A DNA stretch of 64,000 nt from Capsaspora owczarzaki ATCC 30864 (taxonomy: Eukaryota; Opisthokonta; Filasterea). The notes below the pieces were generated by a model. It worked only from the letters and a program-made list of their open reading frames with translations. It did not search any database and was not told the DNA's origin. Made by a program: the position numbers and the translations under genes. Below are positions 18,989 through 36,500 of this stretch, piece after piece. Every line of letters starts with the position of its first letter. Positions within the stretch are counted from its first letter, which is position 1. The DNA is taken from the NCBI RefSeq assembly GCF_000151315.2, contig NW_011887292.1, forward strand, positions 3,398,241-3,462,240, in the 5' to 3' direction.

Positions 18989-20952
18989 TTAGGAGATGTC
19001 GCCAGTTTCATCCTCGTCCGCGTCGTCGTTGCCGTCGCCGTCGTCGTCGTCCTCGTCGCCATCTTCATCAGCTTCAACATCGTCAGAGTCCTCGTCAGCC
19101 TCGTCCTGAATTTCATCGTCGTCGTCGTCGTCGCCGTCCTCGTCGTCATACTCGAGGTCTTCCTCGTCACTCGCGTCCATTTCGCGGTCAATGTCGTCCT
19201 GACCAGCGGCGTCAGTGACATCGGCGCGCAAGGGGACGTCCATGCCAAGGATTTCATCGCGAATGTCCATCAAAAGACAGCCGAGAATGTTCTTGCCGCC
19301 AGACGGACAATCTCGCTTCCAGCCTCCACGAGGGATGCGCCCGGCAGGAACAGCCCAAATTCGATCGCTGATGCTCACATGCACCAACGTGGACTTGCCC
19401 GTCATCAACAGCACCTCGCGCACGGCCAGGTTTTGGGCGACCTTGGCCTCCAGCCCTCGTCGCATGATGCTGACTTTGATCTCTTCCCAGTCGGTACGCA
19501 GCGGGTGTGCCGCATAAGTTGCGCGGCCCAATCGCTGGGCCTGCTCTGCAGTTGCCGCCGCCCGAACTGTCTCTTCCACGGGGGTGTTGTGGTATTTTTG
19601 GGCCTGGAAAAAGTGAATCACGCTCGGCCACATCTTGCCATCGAGCAGAATAGGCGCTGGGTAGAACCCTGAAAGTGGGCCGACAATGGGATCGGTCTGA
19701 TCGCGGAATTGGATTTGGGGCTCCAAGATCTCGTGCTTGAGATGAATTTCAAGCGAAGAATCGTGCCGGAGGGGTGCCGCGAGTGCTTGAAACAGCTTGT
19801 TGAATTCGATCGCAAGCTTGCTGGTAATGGCAGGGCAGCGGCGAACGTCCACCAGCTGCAAGCGACTTCCAGATGGCGGCAGCACTTTGGGAATGTCGCC
19901 AAAAGCCTCGTCACTGGCCACAGAAGTGGGCTTTGACTTGCGCTTGTTGTTTCCGGCGCGCCCGGCAATGTAGTCAGCAAGATGCTCGAGGCTTGCAACG
20001 GTGAGATGCTTCACGCCAGCCAGCACAAACGTTTCGAGCCCCGGAATGTTTCGCGTCAACAGCCGCACGCATGCGTCCGTGAGGTACGTGCAGTCCGAGA
20101 AGTCTAGCGTGGTCAGGTTCACAAGCCGCGGGGCTAGGAATTCGATCAGATTGGGCGTGGCCAAGTACGAACAGCCGGCCAGAGACAAGTGCGCAAGATT
20201 TGGGCAGCTTTTGGCCAGTTGCTTCATGTTGCCCTCCGTGACATACACGTTGGAAAAGTCAATCGACTCGAGGCCACGCACCAGCAGCACCTTGAGCGCA
20301 GATCCGACAAACTTGCCTCGCGCGCGCAAGCCGGAAATGATTTGCTGCAGAACGTGGTTGTCTGGAAAGCCTTCCAGGTCGTAGAGCGGCAGGTTGTTGC
20401 ACACAACGTTCACGCACATGTCTGACAATGTCTTGACGGGCACGGGTTCTCCGGGGATTGGCGGGAGGTTTTCCTGTGTCAGTCGTAGCGTTGAGTTTTG
20501 AGTGCCGTCGGGATTTTTGCAAGTCAAAATTTGAGTGAATCTTTACCAGGGAGATCGAATGTCCGTACTTTGCTCGAATATACTCAATGTTGTTGACCTG
20601 GATGATTTCAAAGCGCGGGATGGCAAGTCGCCCTGCGCTCATGGATGTTTGCACAGTGCTGCGAATGTCCCTCTCGGTCCACGCGTCCATCTGCCGCGCC
20701 TCGACCAACTCTTGCAGCGGCACAAACCCTGTTTCATATATACATAATAGAACGTGTAAGGTTGAGTGAGTGTGTGGGACTCCACCAAGTGTTGACTTGA
20801 CTGTCCCGATGACGAAATCGCGCTGTCATGTCATGCCACTCGAAGATGCAATGCTCCTGACCTGATCGATAGAACGTGTGGCCTGGGTAGGATGGGTGTC
20901 TGAGAAGATAGCTCATTCGGATGCTGAGCGGTTTCAGCAGGTCGTCGGTCAT
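18989..20952 (-). CDS. Tpt1/KptA-like N-terminal domain fused to LRRs and a NADAR domain
   Basis: Exons 20862-20952, 20547-20728 and 18989-20473 (transcript order) give 585 aa. Residues 1-91 match the N-terminal winged-helix lobe of the RNA 2'-phosphotransferase Tpt1/KptA: LSIRMSYLLRHPS (the LRH Arg-His pair), GGFVPLQELVEAR, RFEII and IRAKYGHSIS. The ADP-ribosyl-transferring C-terminal lobe of Tpt1 is absent. Residues about 150-310 are leucine-rich repeats of the F-box-like type (CPNLAHLSLAGCSYL, LTTLDFSDCTYLTD). Residues about 355-500 are a NADAR domain: GPLSGFYPAPILLDGKMWPS, HFFQAQKYH, LRTDWEEIKVSIMRRGLEAK, LLMTGKSTL and KNILGCLLMDIRDEI. In the usual EHxFQ motif the Glu is Ile here (codon 19616-19618). 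The last 75 residues are extremely acidic. NADAR proteins cleave N-glycosidic bonds of ADP-ribosylated guanine or riboflavin precursors; the role here is inferred to involve RNA-linked ADP-ribose. Confidence 0.8.
19244..19684 (-). other. Segment encoding the NADAR domain
   Basis: About 147 residues. Order of motifs: GFYPAPILLDG, MWPSVIHFFQAQKY, LGRATYAAHPLRTDWE, GLEAKVAQNLAVREVLLMTG, SISDRIWAV and KNILGCLLMDIRDEI. These align with the N-x-Y/F, EHxFQxxK, DW-x2-K, LLxTG, D-x2-W and NxLGxxLMxIR pattern of YbiA/NADAR proteins. Confidence 0.8.
20547..20952 (-). other. Segment encoding the Tpt1/KptA-like winged-helix lobe
   Basis: The first two coding exons of the fusion gene. In true Tpt1 this lobe binds the RNA 2'-phosphate end with Arg-His of the LRH motif and a later Arg next to Phe. 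All three residues are seen here (LLRH and PRFEI). The closing GHSIS matches the GHSI that ends this lobe in Tpt1. Confidence 0.75.
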
Positions 20953-21180
20953 TGTGGAGTGAGTTACGCTGTGCTAACGAAAATTGTGATGAATTGGCGG
21001 GAAAACCAAAAGTAGAAGTGCAGAGACAAAAAGGACTGAAGCGACGACAAATGTAATGTAATGTAGTGTAAATGCAATTCGAGTCGAGCCTCATAGGAAC
21101 GCGACTGGAACCATAGCCGAGAGAGACAGAGAGATAGAACGATAGAGAAAGAAACGAACGATCGTATGGCACTGTATTGC

Positions 21181-21994
21181 TCAAGCGCGCTTTCCACCGG
21201 AAACACGAACAACCCAGGTCGCTTGGAGGCGAGAGACAATCTCCTTCTTGGAGTCGAGGACATTGACTTGGATGACGAGCGACTCGTCGACCGGCTTGCC
21301 GGCCTGGGCGCTGGACGCCATCGATTCGACCTGGCGTACTTGCTCGGGGGTGAGCTGCGCGTGGCACGAGATGACGCCGCGCGCCTTGCGATCGTAGGCA
21401 ACGCTAATGTTGGTGACAATGACGCGGCCGCCAAAGTGCTCGGTGGCGCGGGTGGCGAGCAGGCCGCTCGCGAGCTCGGCGGCGTTCGCGATTGCCAGCG
21501 CGTGGATGCTGGTGAACGGGTTGCGGAGCCACGGGCGCTCGGTCAGCTGGACGAGCGTCTCTGTGGCGTCCACTTGAGCAATGAACGGCGACACGGAGCC
21601 AGTGTACGTCGAGAGGATGCCCATCAGCGTGGAAATCAGCTCCCTGCCCAACGGCTGCTTGTGCACGGCGCCCCACAGCGACTCGAGGAACCTGCGCTTG
21701 GCTGCAACAACGCCAAAGTTTCAGTTCAGTTCAATCAGTTCAGTTCAGTTCAATCAGTTTCATCAGTCAGTCACAGTCTCGGAACGTTTCACGTGTGAGA
21801 GGTGGTCGTCGGAGATTGATCCGATTTTGGGAAGGCAAGCCAACACAGGCCCCATCATCCTCACCTTTGCCAGACAGAGCCCATGCGACGAGTGCGGGCG
21901 TGTTGATGACGAGTGCAACAATAAACTGGAGCACGCCAAACACCAAGAACAGGGGGTACAGCACGGCAGTCGCGGCAACGTCCGTCACTGTCAT
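21181..21994 (-). CDS. DUF4442 hotdog-fold (thioesterase-like) protein
   Basis: Exons 21865-21994 and 21181-21701 (transcript order) give 216 aa. The first exon encodes an N-terminal hydrophobic segment (AVLYPLFLVFGVLQFIVAL) that could be a membrane anchor or targeting helix. The second carries the DUF4442 pattern: PFIAQVDATETLVQLTERPW, NPFTSIHALAIANAAELASG and VTNISVAYDRKARGVISCHA, a 4-hydroxybenzoyl-CoA-thioesterase-like hotdog fold. The Glu in NAAELASG sits where hotdog thioesterases place the catalytic acid. The substrate is unknown; an acyl-CoA thioester is the family expectation. The intron (163 bp) contains CAGTT-type tandem units. The gene diverges from the acyl-CoA dehydrogenase, so a shared acyl-CoA theme is possible but unproven. 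Confidence 0.82.
21720..21775. repeat. TTCAG-type short tandem repeats
   Basis: Imperfect units of CAGTT/CAATCAGTT in the DUF4442 intron, just upstream of its acceptor in transcript direction. Confidence 0.65.
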
Positions 21995-22291
21995 TTTTTT
22001 TTTTTGCAAATGCGGAATCGAACAAAGACTGGCTTGGTTGGTCTTCTTCTTTATTCCTACTATACTTTTTTCCAGTGCAATCCGAAGTGTGAATGTCCAA
22101 TGCCAGTGTTTCATGCATTGTCCAACGATCGAGTCTGAAATCTGCCTTTGAAAACCTTGAAATCTGTGCAGAATTGTCCAATTGGTACAGTACCAATTGG
22201 TGCTTCATCCCTACAGTATTTCAATCCATCCTAGTAAGTTTTTTGCAGTCCTCCAATTTTTTTTTCACCCACAGTTTCCTCACAAACAACC
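21995..22291. promoter_or_regulatory. Divergent promoter region (DUF4442 / acyl-CoA dehydrogenase)
   Basis: 297 bp between outward-facing starts. It contains a perfect palindrome at 22178-22200 and two TACAGTA heptamers (22186-22192 and 22212-22218). The palindrome lies about 90 bp from the dehydrogenase start and about 185 bp from the DUF4442 start. Confidence 0.5.
22178..22200. promoter_or_regulatory. Perfect 11-bp inverted repeat around one central base
   Basis: CCAATTGGTAC, a central A, then the exact reverse complement of the first arm. The arm contains CCAATTGG, itself a palindrome. The position in a divergent promoter suggests a dimeric transcription-factor site. The function is inferred. 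Confidence 0.55.
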
Positions 22292-22741
22292 ATGCTGCGC
22301 GCTGCCATGACTGGTGCCGCGCGTTCGCTCGCTCGGTAACCAACACTCAAAACCCAAAACCAAAACCAAAACCAAAACCAAACCCTTCCCCTCTCTCTCG
22401 CTCGCTCGCTCGCTTCTTCGCTCTTCGTCCTCCCAGCGCCGCTCCTTACTCGACGATCGTTCCTCCTTGTCATTGCATTGCATTGAGATCTCCTTCCACC
22501 ACCTCGTCCTGCTTGCTCCTCACTTCACTGTGGTTTTCTTTCTTCTTTTTTTTTTTTTTTTTTTTAAGCAGCAACGCCGCTTCCGTTCAGCCCGCCCGCA
22601 CCTTCACGATCGCCGCCGTCGCGTCTGCAGGCTCGTCCTCGTCTGCTGCTGCTGCACATGACGATGAGGAAGGCGGCTCGTTCGCCCGCGGCCTGTTCTC
22701 TGGTCGCATCCGCGAGTCCCAGGCAAGTACAACAAACATAA

Positions 22742-22779
<38 letters not shown>

Positions 22780-25306
22780 GCGAATTTCGCTCTTTTCTTC
22801 TGTTTTGTTGGTTTGATCTTCTTTTCCTTTCGCTTTCGCTTCGAATCCACTTTGATTCGATCGCTGCGTCATTTCTTTCATTTGATCGCTCGTTTCGCTT
22901 TGATTGCCAATCTTCGACATTCAAAAAGGAAGGGAAAACATTTTCAAAAGTCAGATGTCGTTCTAAACACGTGAAAAACGACGAAACAAACAAAAAAAAA
23001 AAAAAACAAAAAAAAAAACAGATTATTTGATAATGATTTTATTCTATGATGATTGAATGAACGCTTCGCTCGTCAATCAGCAGAGAAGATTGATCGCTTG
23101 TGAGTGAGTGAGTGAGTGAGTGAGTGAGGATTGAATCAGACACAAATCCGATGATGGAGCGAGTTGGATGGATCGGATCATCACAAAAACGGGGCTTACA
23201 ACTGAGGACAAACATTATCACTTCAGTTGCTCAGTCAAATCACAAACCCCGACCTGAGAACCGGAGACGACCGGTGTCCCAAACACGAATGACATGACTC
23301 GTTCGTTGGCTTTGTTGCTTTGTTGTTGTTGTTGCTCCCGTCGCTCATTCAAAGTCTGTTTTCCTACTGCTTGTATTGCGCACAACACACAGGTCTTCCC
23401 GTTCCCCGCTGCAACCATCCTCAACGAGGAGGCCAAGTCCACTCTCCAGATGCTCGTCGACCCTTGCGCCAAGTTCTTTGAGGTGAGCCATTCCCCCTTT
23501 AGCACCCCCAGATCAGATCTGATCGCAGAACAGATGATTGGCTCACCACACTCGTATTTGCCATTCCAGACCGTCAACGACCCCGCCAAGAACGACGAAA
23601 CCGCCTCCATCTCCAAGGAGGCATGGGATGGGTTGAAGGAGATGGGCGCGTTCGGCCTGCAGGTGCCCGAGGAGCTCGGCGGATTGGGCCTCACCAACAC
23701 TGGCTACGCCCGCCTGGTCGAGATTGTCGGCATGCACGATCTCGGTGTCGGCATTGCTCTCGGCGCTCACCAGTCGATCGGCTTCAAGGGCATCACCCTG
23801 TTTGGCACCAAGGAGCAGAAGGCAAAGTACCTGCCCAAGCTCGCTGCCGGCGAGAACATTGCCGCCTTTGCGCTGACAGAGCCCAGCTCTGGCTCGGACG
23901 CCAACTCCATCCGCTCGCGCGCCAAGCTGTCGGCCGACGGCAAGCACTGGGTCTTGAACGGCTCCAAGATCTGGATTTCCAACGGCGGCATTGCCGAGAT
24001 TTTCACCGTCTTTGCACAGACCCAGGTCCCCGATCGCAAGACTGGCGAGCTCAAGGACAAGGTCACTGCCTTTATCGTCGAGCGCTCGTTCGGCGGCCTC
24101 ACCAACGGCAAGCCCGAGAACAAGATGGGCATCAAGTGCTCCAACACTGCCGAAGTCTATTTCGACGACGTCAAGATTCCCGTCGAGAACGTCCTCGGCC
24201 AAGTCGGCGAGGGTTTCAAGGTTGCCATGGCCATCCTGAACAATGGTCGCTTTGGTATGAGGTTGAGAGTGGAGAGCTGATGGCCAGGGCATTCGTGCAT
24301 TTATAGTTGTTTGTTTGTGTGCGTTCAACCGCTAATTTCTTTTTGTTTCCCCCACCCCACCCCCACACTTCTCCTCTCACCAGGCATGGGCGCTGCTCTG
24401 TCGGGCACCATGAAGGCCATGCTCGCCAAGTCTGCTGAGCACGCCATCAACCGCACCCAGTTCGGCTCCAAGATTAAGGAGTTTGGCATGATCAAGGAAA
24501 AGTTTGCCCAGATGGCACTCAAGATTTACGCCACCGAATCGATGGCCTACACGCTCGCCGCCAACATGGACCGCGGCTCGAACGACTACCAAATCGAGGC
24601 TGCCATCAGCAAGGTTTTCGCCTCCGAGGCTGCGTGGTCTGTGGCCGATGAGGCCCTGCAGGTGATGGGCGGCATTGGCTTCATGAAGGCCGCCGGCTTT
24701 GAGCGCGTCGTGCGCGACTTGCGCATCTTCAGGATCTTTGAGGGTGCCAACGAAATTCTGCGCATGTTCATTGCGCTCACCGGCATTCAAGACGCCGGCA
24801 AGGATCTCAAGGAGGTCCAGGCCGCGCTCAAGAGCCCCATTTCCAACTTTGGCGTTCTTTCCCAGGAGGCCACCAAGCGCATCAAGCGCATTGTCGGCGT
24901 TGGCCACGACACCATCAAGGGCGTGCACCCGCTGCTCCGTGGCCCCGCCGGCCTTGTCGAGTCCCAGGCCACTGCCTTCGGCGCCGCCGTTGACTCGCTG
25001 CTGATCACCCACGGCCGCAAGATCATCGACCAGCAACTCAAGCTCAAGCGTGTTGCCGATGCTGCCATTGACCTGTACGCCTCTGTTGCCGTGCTCTCGC
25101 GCGCCACCCACGCCCTCAACTCTGGCGCCGCAACCGCCGACCAGGAGGTGCTGCTTGCCACCACCTTCTGCGAGGATGCCCACCGCCGCATTCGCCGCAA
25201 CATTGCCAGCTTGAACGGCAAGACCACCGACGGCAGCTACGCCCGCATTGCCGACAGCATCTTTGAGAAGGGCTCGTACGACATTTCCCACCCTATTGGT
25301 TTCTAA
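22292..25306 (+). CDS. ACADVL: Mitochondrial very-long-chain acyl-CoA dehydrogenase (ACADVL/ACAD9 type)
   Basis: Exons 22292-22335, 22572-22722, 23393-23482, 23570-24254 and 24384-25306 give 630 aa. The N-terminus ([16 protein letters not shown]) is a mitochondrial presequence. [11 protein letters not shown] is the linker typical of VLCAD. Then come [35 protein letters not shown] (FAD and substrate loop), [10 protein letters not shown], and the C-terminal [11 protein letters not shown] holding the catalytic glutamate of the VLCAD group. The long C-terminal extension after residue about 470 is the membrane-associating part found in VLCAD and ACAD9. It oxidises long-chain acyl-CoA in the first step of mitochondrial beta-oxidation, passing electrons to ETF. 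The second intron (22723-23392) starts with GC, not GT (CAG|GCAAGT). The VLCAD/ACAD9 distinction is not certain. Confidence 0.92.
22745..22777. repeat. Poly(A) run
   Basis: 33 consecutive A on the plus strand, inside the GC-AG intron. Confidence 0.9.
23102..23129. repeat. (GAGT)7 microsatellite
   Basis: Seven perfect tetranucleotide units in the same intron. Confidence 0.85.
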
Positions 25307-25570
25307 TAGCTCGGTTGTTGCCTTATTTCTCTTGTCCTGTGCACTTTCATTGTGATGAACTCCCCCCCCCCTCCCCTTTTGCATTCAACATGCACACTTA
25401 AATATCAAATCCCTTGTCAAACAAAACAAACGGTTCACTTTTTCTTTTTCTTTGCTTTTTTCTCCTTTCTTCCCCATTTCTCAGTGACGCGCTCGATTTC
25501 TCCCTTTTCTCTCGCCTTTCCCTTCTTCCCTCTCTCTCTCTCTCTATATATATATCTCTCTTTCCCGCCC

Positions 25571-31905
<6,335 letters not shown>

Positions 31906-31973
31906 ACTCTCATTTTCTCACTCTCAATCTCGATTCCCCAATCAACCCTTTTGTATTTTTTTTTTTATTCTTT

Positions 31974-31979
31974 AATAAA
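31974..31979 (+). terminator. Possible poly(A) signal AATAAA
   Basis: 69 nt past the TAA of the RUN/Rubicon-like gene and upstream of the 4EHP start. Confidence 0.4.
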
Positions 31980-32065
31980 TCCAACCTTTCGACGCATTGA
32001 CAATGAAAGCTCGCCTTCCACTCTTTTTTTTTTTTTTTTTTTTTTTCTTTTTTTTCTATTGCAGA

Positions 32066-33373
32066 ATGGCTGACATTGTGAGTGTCTGTGCTTTTGCGTT
32101 TCGCGTGTGCTCCTCGTCTCTCACTCTCCGTCTGTTCTCGATCTGTCTCTCTTGCTATCTGTCTCTGGCTCTGGCTCTGGCTCTGGGCGTTGTCCTGCTG
32201 TGTTCGCCTTCCCGTCATCACTGGGCAACCGAAACGCAGCAGCACGAGGCGGACGTGGACTTTGAGGACGAGTCCACAGCGGCAGCACCATCCGCAGTCC
32301 CGATGAGCCTGAGCACAACGCACCCGCTCAGCCAGCCATACACACTGTGGTTTACACGACGCGCCAATCTCAAGGTCGACAAGTACGCGGACATTGTCAA
32401 GCCAGTCGCCGACATTCGCACGGTCAGTCCCGTCGTTCTGCCTCCATCGTCACTGTCAGACCCCTCCGCTTCGGAGTCGTCTCAAAGCTCAGAAGGGTTA
32501 GATGCGTGTGTCTTGCTCAAGTCACAACGTTGAAAACCCGGGGATTTTGCCATTGTGACTGACTTTTGGCTCGTCGTTGTGTCTTACAACGGTAGCTCGA
32601 GGACTTTTGGGTTGTCTACTCGTTCTTGACGAGGGTGGGCGCACCGCAAAGTACCAATCTGTGTGACTTGCATTTGTTCAGGGAAGGTATCATGCCGTTC
32701 TGGGAGGTAAGAGACTTGCTGAACAATCAGTCGCTTGTCGATGATTGGAAACCCTTTTTTTTTGTTTGTTCGATCTGAGATTCGCGGGCTGATTTCCTGG
32801 TCAACAACACTGGTACAGGATGACGCAAACCGAAAAGGTGGGAAATGGATTTGTCGGCTGAAGAAAGGACTTGCCCCGCGCTTGTGGGAGGATTTGGTAG
32901 GTGCAACGTCCAGTTGTTGGCTCGATATATCGCTGTTGGCTGTGGGAAAGGTTCTGTCGCTCGTCTGGACGGAGGAATTTGTGGTATCTGATGTGCTGTT
33001 TGCTTCTTTTTTTTTGGGGGGGGGGGAAACTGTAGCTGTTGGCAGTGCTTGGAAACCATTTCCCGAGTGGAGACGAAATTTGCGGCTACGTTGTGTCCAT
33101 CCGCCTCAACGAAGACAGTCTTGCTGTCTGGAACCGAAATGCAGACAAGCCGGAAGCCAGCTATCCCATTCGGTAACCGTCAGCGAACGGAGAGCGAGAA
33201 CATTGTTAGTTTGTGTTGCTTTGGTTTCTCATATAATCTGTTCCACACACTCACACAGTGATGCGCTGAGACGCGTTCTCGCTCTACCTTCGACAACAAT
33301 CCTCGAGTATAAAAACCATGACCAAAGCTTGCGGGATCACACCAAGATTCGAGGACCAGATAACAAGCAATAG
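32066..33373 (+). CDS. EIF4E2: 4EHP (eIF4E2-type cap-binding protein)
   Basis: Exons 32066-32077, 32240-32422, 32596-32706, 32819-32896, 33036-33172 and 33259-33373 give 211 aa. The first coding exon is only four codons (MADI). Class II eIF4E features: HPLSQPYTLWFTRR, a Tyr (in KVDKYADI) where eIF4E has its first cap-stacking Trp, VEDFWVVYSFL, FREGIMPFWEDDAN with the second cap Trp, GGKWICRLKKGLAPRLWEDL, EICGYVVSIRLNEDSLAVWN and EYKNHDQS at the C-terminus. These match animal 4EHP (WEDDAN, GGKWI, RLRKGL) better than eIF4E1. 4EHP binds the mRNA cap weakly without eIF4G and represses translation. The tiny first exon is the least certain part. Confidence 0.9.
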
Positions 33374-33556
33374 CCGACCTGTCTCTTGAATGAATGTTTG
33401 CATAGAATGTGGGATTTCGATGAAACTCTCTGCTAGTTTATGTATATTTTTTAAACATTCAAACTCTACATATGTGTGGGTGCGTCGGAGGACGTCGGAA
33501 AATGAAAAAAATCGATAAAACATTCAAAAAAACGAAACGAATCAAAATTTCACGTG

Positions 33557-36500
33557 CTACACATCGCTCTGGCCCGCCGGTGCGAGATGCTCATGACGCT
33601 GGAGCATGGTCCCGGGGCTAAGTTCAAGGTTTTGCACATCTCCTTGCGAATCCGCGTCGCGCGCGGGTGGCTGCGGGACTTTGTGAGCGAACGTTTTGGC
33701 AATCCATGGGCAGGCGAGCGAGTCGAGCACACTCGCAATTGAAAAGTGGGTTTGGCCACGCACAATTTCCACCGTTCGTAGGGTGCTTGGAATGGAAATG
33801 AGCATGCTGACGCAACGATCGATTTCAAGGAGTTCCTCGTGCTCGCCCAGAAAAACGGCGTAAGGGACATCGATGGCGCTGAAGAGAGATCTTGATTCGA
33901 ATGACATGGATCCGACGACAGAGTTTGCAGTCAGAAACTTGGGAGGCGGGGCTCCGCCAGGAACCCCTGGATTCCAGTCCGCCATGAAATCCTTGGTCTG
34001 TGTCGAACCGAAGGTCTGAAAGACTGACCCACGGAAAAAGTCGTGCAAGTGAATCGCTGGTCGGTGGCCCAGTCGACCTTTCGTCCCTCGCGCAAATGCG
34101 AGCTGAAGGACTTTGGTGAAGGAGTTTGGACTGAAGAAGGTCCCGCGCAGCTCCGTTCGCTCAAACTCGGGAAGATGCGGCGAGCCAAAGACAAACCCGT
34201 CGACGCGTTCAGCCTGGCTCCATGCCGCGTACTTTAATGCAAGCGAACTGCCGGTGCCATGTCCCACAAGAACAACGGAACAAGTCGGATTGTTCCACTT
34301 GGCGACCTGCACAACTGCCCGCAAATCTTCCAGGTGCGATTGAGGAGTCCGAGCATCACCTCGCGGGCCGCCTGAAAGCCCGTGGCCTCGATAGTCGTAA
34401 ATATACGATCGTAGGCCATACACGTTCCGGCATCCGTAAGGAATAAACGAGCGATAGAAGCTGCAGACAGCGAGACCAACGACAATAACGACGACGACGT
34501 CCAGCTTCACATTTTCAGGGCTTGGTAAATACGACCGGAAGGCTATGGGCACTCCGTCTGGCGACATGACAAACTTGACGGGCTCAAGCTCTTGTGCAAT
34601 AGCCAAGTTCTCGTCCACAAAGTGCTCGATGGCTGAGGCAACGGCAATCTTGACGTCCAGTCGATGTTGCGCAGTGCTTTTGCTTCTTGCTTGGCCTCGA
34701 CTGACCGGCGCGGTTGCAGATGAACCCAAGCTGACAGACACGGATGAGCTCTTGTTGGAGTTGTACCGATCGACACCGGACTCGGAACTGTGCCCGTTGA
34801 GATCGAGCCTGCTGGCCACAGGACTGAGCTGCTCTTGCGAGCTGAAGGAGCCGGAAGGCGAAACAACACCGCGGGACTGATCTGGTGTTGTGTCTCCCGT
34901 GGGCGGTGTGCGTGTTGTATCGGTCTGCATCGAACCTGGCTGTTGACTCTTTAGCATGGCCTGCTCGTTCATGCTGTTGCTGTTGCTGTTGGAGCTTGTG
35001 CCTCCATTCCCGGCGTGACCGAGCCGCGTCAACAGCGCTGTGCCCCGTCGGACCAGTTCAGCCTTTGTTGCAAGCTTGTATGAGCGAACACCGAGGTCTC
35101 GATCTCGATCGCGCTCGCTGCCGGAGGCTATGACTTGCGATGCCATCAATCGATGCACCAACCGCTGCCGCGCTTCAACAATCCCCTCGAAAATGTCGCG
35201 CTGAAACCGGTCACGATCGCGTAGCTGATGAACGAGGGCTTTTCGCCACTGTGGAACCTCGAGCGGCAGTGCAACACTGTTGCCCGTTAACGCGTTCTCG
35301 TCCAAGGCGTCGAATGAAGCCGGGTTGCTGCTCAACGGGTGGCCAGCGTCGGATTCGAGCTGGGAGTTGTGAATGGTGTTGTTGAATGGAATGGTGGATG
35401 TGCTAGCCCCAGTCGAAAGTTCGGATATCGTTACTAAACCTGCCCCGCCTGTTGCTGCTTGGGGCGAAAGAGCGGTCGCGTCCAAGGCTTCGTTCGGAGC
35501 AATCATTGAAGCGCGACTGGACGGCACACTCAGTTCACCCAGAGGTCCATACACGAGCTCGGACTTTGGTCGCAAGCCGCCTTGACTAAATGCAAAGCAG
35601 AGCATAGACGCTGGCCGCAATATTTGAGACGCTCGAGCAACAGCGGCGGCGGAGGCGCCAGGGAGCGGACACGCAACCAGGGAGGACACAACATTGGAAC
35701 TGTGCTTTTGCAAAGCAAACGCAACAGTCAGTTTGCATAGCACACTTGGGACGTGCGTGTCCATGTCCACGCGCAAAAAGTAAAACTTTTGAGTGAGCCG
35801 AAGCAGCGACGTTCTTGCAAAGTGCTTTTCGAGCTTTGACGCTACACAGAGCCGGCCTGAATCCGTCACGACGGGGGTGCTTGTTTCTTCCGCCAGGGCG
35901 TCCATGTCCACAAAGTCCCAGTCCTTGTCGAGTGCATCAAGCTGCTGCTGCGGGGCGGCGTCCGTCTTTGTGGACGACTCGGCCAGAAGCGTCCCTTCGC
36001 TCGACTGGCGTGACAGCTGGGCGTTGTTCGCCTGAGACGATGGATTGGAGTCGTTCGTGAGGACTTTTGGCGACGGTGCAGCAGTGGGCAGCTGGGTTGA
36101 GTGATTGAGAAATGGCGCTTGCAGCTGAACCTCGATCGCGGTGGGCTTGGCTTGTGGTGTCATCGGACCGCAGTGAATGACCATAGGTTTGTCAATGTCG
36201 CCGATTGTTGTCTGTTCCATTCCAGCATCCAAACAGCGAGAATGAGAGTGTGAGAGGGCAAAGTCCGAATCCAAATATCGAGCCAAGAATTAGTGGGGTC
36301 GTACCGTGTGCGAGTTCTGGACGAGAGCAATGGCCTTCTTTTGCTTTGAGGCGCGAACGAGGTACAAGCATGGGAGACGGACGTGCACTGCAACGTCAAA
36401 GCGAATGGCCAACGCACCGCCTTCCTGCAAAAGCACAAGAATTGGGAGTAGCAGTGAGTGTGCATGAAAAAAAAAAAGTGCTGCGCATCCGTCGAGCTCG

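Larger units (their letters stand above)
22723..23392 (+). other. GC-AG intron of the acyl-CoA dehydrogenase gene
   Basis: 670 bp. Donor CAG|GCAAGT matches the strong GC-donor consensus; acceptor CACACAG. It joins RIRESQ to [10 protein letters not shown] in frame. It contains a 33-bp A-run (22745-22777), another A-run near 22992-23020, and seven GAGT units (23102-23129). Confidence 0.7.

Noticed and set aside
24377-25384. 335-codon minus-strand frame opposite the acyl-CoA dehydrogenase
   Set aside because: Antisense shadow caused by codon bias; the plus strand encodes the conserved enzyme.
32597-33060. Minus-strand frame opposite 4EHP
   Set aside because: Covers 4EHP exons and introns alike and has no features; 4EHP conservation explains the region.
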